Source: Planococcus citri
Taxonomy: Eukaryota; Arthropoda; Insecta; Hemiptera; Pseudococcidae
Length of the DNA stretch: 64,000 nucleotides
Assembly: GCF_950023065.1 (NCBI RefSeq)
Contig: NC_088679.1
Location: 43,648,001-43,712,000 of the forward strand
Reading direction: 5' to 3'
Part shown: positions 28,401-39,654 of the stretch, piece after piece
Position numbering within the stretch: the first letter of the stretch is position 1
Layout of the letters: every line of letters begins with the position of its first letter
Notes under the pieces: generated by a model
Seen by the model: the letters and a program-made list of their open reading frames with translations, nothing else
Told to the model about the DNA's origin: nothing
Database searches by the model: none
Translations under genes and position numbers: made by a program

Positions 28401-28831
28401 GGCCACTCGCTGATTCAGAGCTATCGATGTTAATCCACATTTCTTATCGACAGGGACTGATTTTGAACATCGCACTGTTCGTTTATCACGAATCGTTTAT
28501 TTTATAAACGAGATAAATCCACATTTTCAACTTTCAAAGGAAATGAGAAAATCAACTAGCTTCCGTTGCATAATTTTTATGTAGATGTACCATGATGATA
28601 TTTTGGGAATATGTTGTTGATAATTTGTATCATTTTACATAGTCGAAATTACTCACCGCATTTGCGTCGCAGCTACATAATGTTGACAATTAAGCTGTCC
28701 TGCAGTACCTACCTTACTTATACCTACCTGTTACCTGTTCTTATTTAACTAAACTTGAAACTTATACATTGTACTTACAAGTTTATTTTTTTCTATTTTT
28801 TACAGGTGTATAAACAACACATAAAATCAAA

Positions 28832-30443
28832 ATGGCATTCAGCAGACTAACTTTGATCAAATTCATAGAATTGGTAAGTGATTGAAATCATCGATTTATA
28901 AAACCTCACGTAGGTACCTACATTAACTGTCAAAAATTCAAAGAAAGTGTACTTATTATATGTACTTGCGCCTATCTCGCATATTATCTGACGATAATAA
29001 AAATCTAGTCGACCCACGTGTTCTCAAATCGAAATAAATAAGTAGGTACCGGATAAAGTAAAATTATTCATGTACTTGAGATGGAGACTGCCAAAAGTAC
29101 GTGTTTTTTTCACAATTGAACGCAATTCCCACAATTAGGTATTTAAAATAATATCAAACAACTTTTTATGAAATCTTCAAAATAATAAACTGGCCTAAGT
29201 TATTTGAGATCGCCAAAGCGCGTCGTTTATTTTCAGGGGAAAATATTATAAGGTCACAATGTTGATTGTTTTTTCTCGTATTCTCTGAAAGAAAACATAA
29301 AAAAAGGTATACCTACTTAAATTCTTGAACAATCGCTACGCCTATTATTTATATTATTTTACTTTTTAGGAAATTCCATGTAAGTGTATGTATTTATCTG
29401 TGTACTTATTTCAAATCGTGATTACTTTCCCTTTCCGGTATACGCGAATAAGCTCAAATCATGTCTAGGCCATTTATTTTGCATTCGTATGAGTAATTAG
29501 ATTGTTTAAACGAAGATTGAACGATGTCTGGACCGAGACGTACGAATTACGTACGTGAAAAATAATGTCGAATGATTTTTTATGCGCTATAATTTTTCAA
29601 AACATTAAACTTCCCTCCCGTGACCTTGCATTTTTAACATGTGTTGAATGTTTGGAACATTATGTGTACCTGTACTTACCTGTACATCTATGGAAAAATA
29701 AAAACTGTCGTATTCCGTTGAAAACACTTTGTCAAAAAGTCTTACTTGGTGTAGGTACCTGTACTTCTGCACCGCTTAAAATATGATTAATAGGACACCT
29801 ACAATTTAACATCAACTTTTTATAAAGTGAAAATCGTGATTCTTTTGTGGCTACGCATTACGATGAATATTTCGAAGCTTTATTTTAATTTACATAGGTA
29901 TACAAGATTATCTTCCTTAGTTAATTAAGAAACCGTGTGCGAAATAGGAAATATAGGTAAGGTACCTATTCACTTACTAATTGATTGGCGTTTTGATTTA
30001 CAGGTGTTGGTGATAGCATGTGTCGTCTTACACTACAATTCTATGGAAGCTGGCGACAACTTCCATTTGTTCTTCACATCTGCGGTATTCGGTGGTTATT
30101 TGATCATTATGATCGGTCTAGTTCTAGGATTTTTTGTCGATACAGCTTTTGGAAAACGAGTTGTAAGTGAAATAAATATTTGGACATTATTAAATTACAC
30201 CGAAAAATATAATACATATGTTTCATTAAACGATGATTTTTTTGTTCATAGGACTTATATTTCACAATACTTGGTGGTTTGTTATTCATAAGCGCTGGTA
30301 TCATGACTTACAACCACTTTTCTGGCAGACCAAAGCTGTTGGAAACTGAAACCTCGAGATATGGTATGATGAAAGCATGGGCTTCAATCATCGCCGGAGT
30401 AATATTTTTCGTCGATGGTGTTTTCACTTTCCGAGCGGAATAA
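28832..30443 (+). CDS. Small four-TM membrane protein
   Basis: Three phase-0 exons, 28832-28873, 30004-30162 and 30252-30443, give 130 residues. All junctions are canonical (GTAAGT donors; CAG and TAG acceptors). Hydrophobic segments lie at about residues 8-26, 36-59, 69-87 and 107-127, with short loops and no signal peptide: a four-helix MARVEL-like topology. Size and layout resemble the insect Snakeskin-type (Ssk) family of smooth septate junction proteins, but I see no diagnostic motif, so the role is inference. The start ATG lies 26 bases after a TTTACAG acceptor (28799-28805), so there is a 5' UTR exon further upstream, perhaps near 18.9 kb. The 1.1-kb first coding intron has nothing notable. 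A read-through of intron 2 runs open for several codons but is broken by a stop. Confidence 0.85.
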
Positions 30444-30732
30444 TCTTTCGAGCATTTGATAATTTTTAAGTTGTTACTACTTAACATCGAAATATTTAAG
30501 ATCATTTATGTGTCTCAAGAATATGTGAGTAATATGAATAGGTATATCCACCGAAATATATAAGTATGTATTCATTCTATACAAAAAGTCATTTACAATT
30601 ACGATAAACGACACAGTCACCTGGTTATTACTTACACATTCTACCTACAATTTTGAAATGTTATCGTAACTGTAAGTCATTCATTTATTTTTTTTTTGCA
30701 ATTTTACAGATATGAGAAAAAAATCATAAAGC

Positions 30733-30738
30733 AATAAA
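30733..30738 (+). other. Poly(A) signal of the four-TM gene
   Basis: AATAAA about 290 bases after the stop codon. Further AATAAA-like hexamers follow near 30819 and 31131, so 3' ends may vary. Confidence 0.45.
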
Positions 30739-30899
30739 ATCCATTTAAATACCTCATTGTACGTAAGTACATATGTATTTGCCGTGAAAATTACCAAAGC
30801 ATTTCTTTTTTGTTTTCAAATAAATTTTTCATGTGTTTTATTAAGTTAGTTTAAGTTATTATTTTAGAATGTTAATTATTTAATTTTATACCAATTTTC

Positions 30900-32300
30900 G
30901 TAAAAATTCCAGTTTTTTAATGCAATTTTTTACTTGCTCGCGTATTTTTTTTTTTTTTTTTTTTTTTGAAAAAAATGAACGTAATTGTTAACAATGTTTG
31001 ATATCTACATGATGTATTTGTGTATGATTATCTATATTTTTGAGAAAGCATTTTCGTACTCGACTTTTATGACATTTTATGGAATACAAAATATTCTAGG
31101 TACGTTTCCTACTTTTATACATGCTAAAAATAAATAAAGTATTTCCATCTATTCAGTTTCTTTACCTCATTACCATTTAGAATTTGCCCTTTTCTATTCT
31201 ACTTGAATGCAAGAATAAAATTTTTTGTTCGTCTTTTTAGAGTATTATTTATCTTCATCTTTAAACGTTTCTTTCATTTTTTGAAACTGTTTGCAAACAA
31301 AGTTCCTAAAACGAATGCAGATTTTTTTCCAATTCAAAATATATGTGGTCAAACGACTCTCTTTTTAAAATTGTTTTCTTCTGTTCCAAAATTAATCTAA
31401 AGTGGAGCAAAATATTTGTACATTTTGAGAAATTAATACATTTAACATAGTAATAATTTCTGCAGGGATCTGTGGGTGTTTTTTTAAAAACATATTTAAA
31501 TTGTTTATGAGGTGATCAGATGAAGTGGCGTGCTCTTCTGGAAATATTTTTTCAAAAGAAAAATGTAACAGCAAATATTTTTCAATTTTTAAAAAATGTT
31601 TCTAAGAAATGTTTTTTTTTTTTTTTTTTTTTTAATAAAAATCACAATAAAAATTAGAGAACCCACAAAGTCTGAGATGCAGAAGTGATGTAATTTTGGC
31701 GAGCTACGGTATCGTTTTTTCAATCATGACATGAGCTCATAATAATATCAATACGATCAAAAACAAAAGCAGAAACATGTATATATTTAATGTGTAAAAT
31801 ATTTAGTAAGAAATTCATATAATGAAGTAGGTTTGATAAATGGAAAATTTTTCATAAGTACTTACGTTGTAAACCTATTGAAAGAAAACAAAATTCGTAG
31901 CCGAATAATTTAATTTACCAGTTGAAATCTCAGATTTCATCATCATTTGTGATAAGGTCGGAAATTTCTCGTTTCCTGGTGCCTTCGAAAGACACAATGT
32001 ATTTGCAATGCTACTAAATTGCTTTGGGTGTATACCTACAATTTTGAAGGCGTTATTACCGCTGATTACAAAACGTCTTTGGTACCTACCTACATTTCGC
32101 ATTCGCAGGACCCCTACCTATGCAATTTTCATACGGTTGAACGAACAATAAAAAATTAACCTGAATTAAATATATGTACCTTCAAGTATAGGTGTGGGTA
32201 CATCAACATACGGTATTGTATGTACCTATATAGTACCAATTAAAAGTCATTTATCAAATTAGTTCATTACGCGCTCCTTCGGTATAAATATTTTACGATT
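30900..32300. other. Non-coding stretch
   Basis: No gene supported. T homopolymers at 30947-30967 and 31612-31633; AT-rich otherwise. A minus-strand frame of 75 codons at 31875-32102 has no recognisable features. Confidence 0.45.
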
Positions 32301-32372
32301 TATGAAATTCACCTGCCTACCTTTTTATTTGCTAACATGGGAAATTATTCGACTTAAAAACAATTTTTTCCG

Positions 32373-32678
32373 ATGCTTCAAGCGCAATGTCACCAATTGC
32401 ATCGCTTTAATGAATTATTACGTCGACAAATGTCAAGTTTTGAAACAAAATACGCACTTGCAATTGCAAACACAGAAAATTTACCATCAGTGCACATATA
32501 CCTACCTAACAATCTTATCATTGGTTTTAAATTCTCACTCCCACTTACGTTAGTACTTTCGACCCACCTAGCCCGCAAAATATCGTACCTACATAAAGTA
32601 GGACAAGAGCTTACATCGAGTATCAACACATTGGAAATGAAAGAAGCAAAAGTACCTAACCAGTTTAATGTTCGTTAA
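32373..32678 (+). CDS. Hypothetical protein or exon, weak
   Basis: An open frame of 101 codons from an ATG. The first 45 residues (LHRFNELLRRQ, FETKYALAIA) and last 35 (HKVGQELTSSINTLEMKEAK) look like amphipathic helix in ordinary protein composition, while the middle is hydrophobic and includes TACCTACC-type genomic motif. This could be an exon, a decayed gene copy or chance. No family recognised, no convincing splice sites or promoter. Listed because codon choice looks more coding-like than the surroundings. Confidence 0.25.
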   Translation: MLQAQCHQLHRFNELLRRQMSSFETKYALAIANTENLPSVHIYLPNNLIIGFKFSLPLTLVLSTHLARKISYLHKVGQELTSSINTLEMKEAKVPNQFNVR

Positions 32679-33451
32679 TCCGGCTGTTAATGGAAAGATG
32701 GAAATCCACGCTCCCCTCCAAGGAATACGGGGATTTTGTTTTTGTCGATTTTACTGATTTTTTAAAATCAATTTTTATCACTAGCATCATTGCTTCACAC
32801 TTTGGAACCGAGTTCCCCCTATTTTCCCTTTAGTTTGTTGAATTTCGTGTTTTCGGTTACTCGTGTTTTGAAGACTTGACAATCAGGTAATTTTACATTT
32901 GAAAACTTATTGTTAAGGAAGTCGCTTATTTTAATTTTGATCGGTCATTTTCATTTTCTGGACATTAAAATGGGTTATTCTACTATACTTATATGAAAAA
33001 TTTGTTCATTGCAACTGAGAATTCAATCTGAACTTTTCCATGTGAATTGATTGTTTAAACGTTCTACGTAATCGCCGGTTAGTATAGGTAATTTCAATTT
33101 ACCTGGCGAAGTTTTAGTATTATTGATAAAAATTTCCTCACATGCTTCAAATGCATTGTTATTTAATTTTGGGCTACCTACATACGTATTTACTTACTTT
33201 TTTAAATGTACCAATAAGTTATATTCATGTGGAATTGTGAAAAAAAATTATGAAGGAGTTGCCTTCCTTAGCTTGAATTTGACATCGCATTTTTTTCTTT
33301 TTTATTTTATTATAATGAGCGATGACCGATTTAGGTAGGTACCTACATTAAATGATCTTCAACTTGTGTAGGTAGTTTTTGAATATTCTTTTTTAAAAAA
33401 TCAAGTATAACTACATATATACTCTATATTTCTTTCGCAGTTTTGATTTCC

Positions 33452-33736
33452 ATGATGCCAGACAGATGTACTCGAGATGTAAATAATAACGACGTGAACA
33501 CAAAATGCATGAACAATACGTGTTTTGCTCGTATTACGAGCGCTGCTACCAGACGAACGGAATCCGAAGGGAATATTTTGACATCTTCAACAACAAATGT
33601 GGTAAATTTAGGCAATGACGGAAGCAACGGCCCCCCACGCAAGATGCAAGTAACTGCAAAAATATTATTCGGTTCAGTAAGCGCAATATCTAGTATGAAA
33701 CAGAGCGAAAAATTACAAAAAAAACGATCACAATAG
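33452..33736 (+). CDS. Hypothetical small basic protein
   Basis: An exon opening after a good acceptor (TTTCTTTCGCAG, ending at 33440) carries an ATG-ATG start at 33452 and runs 94 codons to a stop. The product is polar, rich in Asn, Thr, Ser and Arg, with a lysine/arginine-rich tail (SEKLQKKRSQ). No domain recognised. A possible non-coding first exon ends with the donor AATCAG/GTAATT at 32887, which would give a 554-bp intron. The reverse strand also has a 109-codon frame here, but only the + strand has splice context. Function unknown. Confidence 0.4.
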   Translation: MMPDRCTRDVNNNDVNTKCMNNTCFARITSAATRRTESEGNILTSSTTNVVNLGNDGSNGPPRKMQVTAKILFGSVSAISSMKQSEKLQKKRSQ

Positions 33737-33739
33737 GTG

Positions 33740-35440
33740 TAAGAATGTTGCATCTTTATGTTTTTTTGCCATTAGCATCTTATTTTTTTCAATTTTTTTC
33801 CATTTAAATCAGCACTTTGAACTTTTAACTTTAGAAGAGATCGTAATGGGCGCTCACAATAGTAAATCTATTACTTCCATGTTTATCATCAAATGATTAT
33901 GTGATCACAGGAGAAAGTACAAATGAAAATAGGATCTATGATCGTGTCGTTGGTCGATGTCCTAATTTAGTCTACTTTTTCGTTGTACGTAGGAGACGAG
34001 AGTTACGTTGGTCTTGAACGTTTTGAGGTGTTCGATTTTTCAGTTGTTTATTTTGAAAATACAATTCCATCTTACATTTTGTAACAGAAAAAGTTCTTGT
34101 TTACGTATTGAATATACCTACATGAATAATTTTTTTAAAATCTGTAATATCTACCAAAGTTTTTACGCATTTTCCCCACATTTAGATCTGACCTGGGTAC
34201 CTGTATCGAAGTATAGGCATCTTATTTATACATTTAGATGAAATCTTTGTACTTAGGTATGCGTTGAATAGTTTTTTTAAAAATAATTTTCATTTATACC
34301 TAGGTACCTATTTTGTTTTAGTTGAATGTCTATTTATTTGATTTGAATTTGTTTATTTGAATTTTAAGCGAGGTCTATTTTTAGCACTTACGTTAGTTGA
34401 TTTTGACCAATTACCTGGTGAAGTACCTACTAAATAAACCTATGTATTGTACAGTTATATCTAAGTATATACCGATTCGTACCTATGAATAAAAAAATCA
34501 AGTCTATATGGTAGGTACGTGGTACATAAAAGGATATTAAATATGAATTAAATCTACGCGTATTTTTTTTTAATTGCCGGTATTTAAGTTCCTAACTATC
34601 ATCGCGTAATGTTTAGTTTATTTATTTGTACGCGTTTTGAAATAAACTTGATTACAAAAAGTACGTTTTTTTTTTTTTAAATTTAAAAAAAAAATTCAGA
34701 GACATTAATATTATAGTACTTACCTACTGATTTGCTTACGTAATTAAATGATGAATATAATAGGTACATTCCTCAAGAAAGTTCCAAAAAATAAACATCG
34801 AAAAGAATGGTCAAGTGTAGGAATTCTTGGTAGGTATATGCAGAAGAAATACAGTTGAATTGAATTGAATAATGACACTGACCTCTGAAAGACCTACTTT
34901 CAGATAATTCTTCTCTAACGAACTGCGTTAAATCAAACAACTCAAAACTTTCTCTGTTCAATACTCACATGAATTATAACTTTCCAATCAGATAGGCCTA
35001 TTCGTAAGCATTTTTTTTTTTTTTTTTACGGAGTGACCTGTTACAGACTTAATTTGATAGGTAGGTAATACCTATGGCGGATGTTTGATGTATTTTTTTT
35101 TAAAAAAAACAACATGTTTTCTGAATCTAAAGAACAAAAACTTGCTGATGGATAAAGGATTACTTGGTCAAAAATGATGAAAAATTCTTAGAATAAGTAA
35201 GTGCGGTCTGCTGTCGAAAGTTTCAAAGTCACGTCTTCAAATACACCCATCGTGTGAGGCACAACCGTTCAAATTGCAGTGCTTTTAGAAAATATCTCAA
35301 GTTACGGAGGATGAGGATCTGTAACTTGTAACATTGGAGCAATGATTGGAGCCATCCGAGCATCCAATTAGTGTAGTCTAGTTCCATTATCTAACAAGGG
35401 AACCTCTTGAGTTGTCCGCCTCCGATTTGAACGGTACCGC
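33740..35440. other. Non-coding stretch
   Basis: No gene seen. AT-rich with TAGGTA/TACCTA motifs, T runs at about 34664 and 35011, and an AATAAA near 34486 that could serve the small upstream gene. Confidence 0.45.
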
Positions 35441-35441
35441 G

Positions 35442-37039
35442 ATTCGATTTTTGGCGAATTTTTGAAAATCCGAAATTGACTATTTTGGTGATTTATGTTT
35501 TTTTTTTAAAAAAGCACGTACTTGATCAGTAAAAATGTTCAAAATAAGTCCTAAAACTGATATTAACCCCCAATCCACATTTCGCCATTTCCAGTCATTC
35601 TGGAGCCTCCAGCGCGATTTTTCAATTTCTCCAGAATTTTAAATTTTCTCCAGAATACGTGAATATGAAGTTGGGCAGCTGAAAATCGAGTTGTGTGTCA
35701 CACTCGACCTGTTTAACGAATTTATCCACATTTCAGCCGATTCTGGAAGAGACACCTCAAAAGTGGGTTTTTGACCAGCTTTTTTTCAAAATAAAAATAC
35801 ACTAAAAATCAAAAATTTCTCGTTTGCAAAAAAATCGCTGTATTTTGTCATGAACTAACCCCATGAGGGCAAATGTCGCCATTTCCAGCAATTCTGGAGC
35901 CTCCAGCGCAATTTTTCAATTTCTCCAGGGGCTCCAGAAAGGCTGGAAATGTGGAAATTCAGCCTCGTGGGCTTGATTAATGACAAAATACAGCGATTTG
36001 CGCATTTTTCAATAATTTTCTCGCAAACGAGAAATTTTTGATTTTTGGATATTTTTATTATGAAAAAAGCTGGTCAAAAAACCATTTCTTGAGGTGTCCC
36101 CTCCAGAATCGGCTCAAATGTGAATAAATTCGTTAAACAAGTCGAGTACAACACACAACTCGATTTTTAACTGCCCAACATCATATTAACGCCTTCTGGA
36201 GCTGGAGCCAATTAAAAATTCCGGAGAAAATAAAAAATGGTTCTGGAGGCTCCGGAATGGCTATTGAAATGGCGAGATTCGCCCTCATGGGGTTAGTTCA
36301 TTACGAAATACTGCGGTTCGCGCATTTTTCAATAATTTTCTCGCAAACGAGAAATTTTTGATTTTTGGTGTATTTTTATTATGAAAAAAGCTGGTCAAAA
36401 AACCACTTCTTGAGGTGTCCCCTCCAGAATCGGCTCAAATGTGAATAAATTCGTTAAACAAGTCGAGTACAACACACAACTCGATTTTTAGCTGCCCAAT
36501 TTCATATTCACGCGTTCTGGAGCAAATTAATAATTCTGGAGAAATTTAAAAATCGCGCTGGAGGCTCCAGATCGGTGGAAAATGGCGGAACTCGGCCTCA
36601 GGAGGTTTGTTGTGTTCGAAACACAGCGATTCGCGCAAATTTCAAAAATGTCCTCGTAAACGGTAAAATTTTGATTTTTTTTGATTTTTTATTATGAAAA
36701 AAGCTGGTCAAAAAATCACTCTTGAGGTGTCCCCCCCAAAACCGACTCAAATGTGGATAATCTCGTTAAACAGATCGAGTATAATACACAACTCGATTTT
36801 TAGCTGCCCAACTTCATATTCACGCCGTCTGGAGCAAATTCAAAATTCTGGAGAAGTTGAAAAATCGCGCTGGAGGCTCCAGAATGGCTGGAAATGGCGA
36901 AATTTGGATTCGGGGGTTAATATCAGTTTTAGGACTTATTTTGAACATTTTTACTGATCAAGTACGTGCTTTTAAAAAAAAAACATAAATCACCAAAATA
37001 GTCAATTTCGGATTTTCAAAAATTCGCCAAAAATCGAAT
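35442..37039. repeat. Compound inverted repeat, CCTCCAG family
   Basis: Outer arms of about 150 bp (35442-35592 and 36893-37039) are inverse copies. Inside are about four copies of a 300-350-bp module marked by GAGCCTCCAGCGC, AATCGAGTTGTGTG, TTTAACGAATTTATCCACAT, GACACCTCAA and TTTCTCGTTTGC: the first in one orientation, the following three in the other. A further copy lies at 44326-44640. No coding capacity. Confidence 0.8.
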
Positions 37040-37715
37040 TTATGTAGGTTTTTAAAATCTTGCAGATTATGAACAATTTTATAACGTATAACCACGTAAT
37101 TTTGCATACCTACGCCGCGTCGCTGACTGTACCTAATGTTCAAAAAATCTGAAATAAGAAATAATATTTTATATAATCCATATCTACTATCTAGACTACC
37201 AAAGTCCAAAATCACTTTTGAATGGGTCAAGCTTAAACTAGGCGGGGCTCGGGGAACCCTGATAAAAATACAGACAATAAAGTAAAAAAACTTTCAATTT
37301 TTTCCGATCCTAAAAAACAACGCATTGAAAGTTGTAAAATGAAACCAAGTTAAATTAAAACCAAAAAGAACTTCCAAAAATTCGATTTTCATTCGCCCAT
37401 TTCGCACACTATTTTGAATTTTTTTGAAATTGCGCCAGTCGGTTCGGTCGTATACGCACGCATGCGCTGTACCTTCGTGCTACTGCTGCTACGCATTATC
37501 AGTAATTCTTCATAATCTTGCCCCTGCCGGCCCTACCGAATTTTCTGTACATTTATTTTTGTAGGTTATTTTGTATTTTTATTCAAATTTATTTCTGTCT
37601 ATACTTTTTCAAAAAATGAATAATGTAAAGTTTTAGGAAGTTTATTGAATCGTAATATTTTCAGTCCAGTTTTAGTCTCTTCGTTGTTGTTTTCTACCTG
37701 TTATCAGTATCAATC

Positions 37716-39160
37716 ATGTTACCTGTGAGTTGACTTCTATTTGAAATAAATTCAACACAATTTATTCTTTTGACAGTAATCTTTGATTGCTTACATTATA
37801 TTGCAGCTTAGTTTTATGCGCTCCTCTTCAATGATCAGAGTGGGTAAATCAACCGCTCATATTACACCAATAACCTCATACATTCAGATGATCCAAACAG
37901 ATAAGGTACTATTCTAAAATTCTAAATATTTATTTGTCGCTAAAAAGTATTCTTTTAATACATTTGAAATCATTTCAGGTACTAGATTATAACATGCGAT
38001 GTGGAAGACCTGTTTCCACTTGTGGAAATCTGTATTCCAAAGCGTTAGTTGCACCTGAGGAGAAACGTCCCTCCCTGGTGAAAAAGATTCGTTCCATCGG
38101 TAAAGAAAATATCATCGTGAAGTATATTAAGGGAATTCAAAGCGTATCTCACTTTAAAGTTTCAAAAGCGGTAAGAATTGAATATCTACAGATCTGTGAG
38201 TTGTGATCATTATAAAGAATTCTTTCTACTTCACTTTACAGGAACTTAGCACAGCTGCTTATTTTACGTACGAGGATCTCATTGAGATGATACCAGTGGA
38301 TCAATTTTTTATCGGTAGTTTTCTATTTTGTTGATTGTACCTTCTTCAGATAGTAAAGGATGTACGAGGGTCGTTCCGGATAAGTTATAATCACATCGAT
38401 ATCTTGCTCAGTTCATTTTTTACACCACTTTTTCCGTTTATTTATTGAACGACTCGCGTATTCCTTACTCGTAGTTTGACTAGCTGTCATGATTTACTCG
38501 TATAATTGAACATTTCAGAGTTCCAAATGCCGGATACCTTCGCTTCTTGGTTTACCGTTGTAGAATTACATTTATGGCTGATTTCTGCTCGTATTATGAA
38601 AGAAGAAACTATAGGTTATCACGCAAGAGACATGTTAACAGAAGCGTTTTTCGCTGATGTAGTATATCGATCATCATTGCTCGGAGTAAGCAATTTTTTC
38701 ATAACTAATACAAAATTTATCTTAATATTGTTGATTATGTATTATGAGATGAACTGTTTTACCATGTATCTTGATGTATCTTTTCCAGCCCAGAGCATCT
38801 GTATACAGGCAACGACAAGTGGCGACGCTGGCTTTACAATTTACAGCCGCATATTATGGATACGATGAAGGTGTACAAAGTAGTGATAAAGTATTAGCTG
38901 CTATAGTGTGGCGTAGATTTTTCGGATTCGAATGTAATGATGCTAGACAAATTGAAAGGATAGTGAAGTACATTCGTGTGCAAGTGAGTACTTTTCTACA
39001 GTTGTGTTTTTCGTTACGCATCGACCACATTAAGTTACAATTATTTTATGGCTTTATTTCTTTGTTCCAGCTGGATCACCTGTGTTATTTAACGTTTGAT
39101 GATATAATGTTTAAACGAACAAATCTAGTAATACCACTTGATGAAGTGCAGTTAGATTGA
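37716..39160 (+). CDS. Complex III assembly factor UQCC1 (Cbp3 homologue)
   Basis: Seven exons: 37716-37724, 37807-37905, 37979-38170, 38242-38314, 38519-38685, 38789-38983, 39071-39160. All introns are GT..AG and short, and the frame is unbroken for 274 residues. The family chaperones newly made cytochrome b in the mitochondrial matrix/inner membrane together with UQCC2, an early step of ubiquinol-cytochrome c reductase assembly. The conserved core is recognisable: MPDTFASWFTVVELHLWL at the centre, then a basic VVYRSSLLGPRASVYRQRQ-type stretch and FTAAYYGYDEG. The Ser/Arg/His-rich N-terminus (MLPLSFMRSSSMIRVGKS) fits a mitochondrial targeting peptide. Length is close to the animal proteins (about 300). 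The first coding exon is only three codons; I chose it because its ATG precedes a GTGAGT donor in phase. An internal Met in exon 2 is the alternative. Confidence 0.9.
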
Positions 39161-39654
39161 AAGAATATTTGAGCTCCTCTGTACAGATTTAAATGTTGGT
39201 TTTAATGCAATAAGTAAATAATTGTAAAAATATTTGTTATAATGTTCTATTGTTTTTTTTCTCGGTTATTTATTCTTAATGAGTTGTGTAATTTACCTAC
39301 TTAAATGCGTGTAGGATTACTTATACGGATTATTCGGAAAAATCTATTTGAAAAATGTAAAATTCTGGGTTACAAAACCCGTCAATGAACAAATAATGTT
39401 TAATCGAATGACGTAGATAAACAGTGAACGACTGGTACCACTTATACTCTTTGGTCTACACCATATGACGGTAATCGATCTACATCGCTAAGGTTATTGA
39501 AATTTGACAAAGGGCATTTATTTGGAATCGAAGCATTCGGTTTATACCTATTATGTTTGGTGTTCTAGTAAGAAGAATGAATAACAGATAACAGTTACCT
39601 ATGCTAGTGACATGATAAAATAGTTCGAGTGTGAAGTGATTTTAATTTCTCTTG

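Noticed and set aside
28061..28507. 148-codon frame
   Set aside because: Runs through the tandem-repeat element; the peptide is a repetition of the unit translation and not a protein.
31875..32102. 75-codon minus-strand frame
   Set aside because: No domain, no splice sites or start context beyond chance.
33424..33753. 109-codon minus-strand frame
   Set aside because: Overlaps the + strand small exon; lacks splice context, and the + strand frame has the better start and acceptor.
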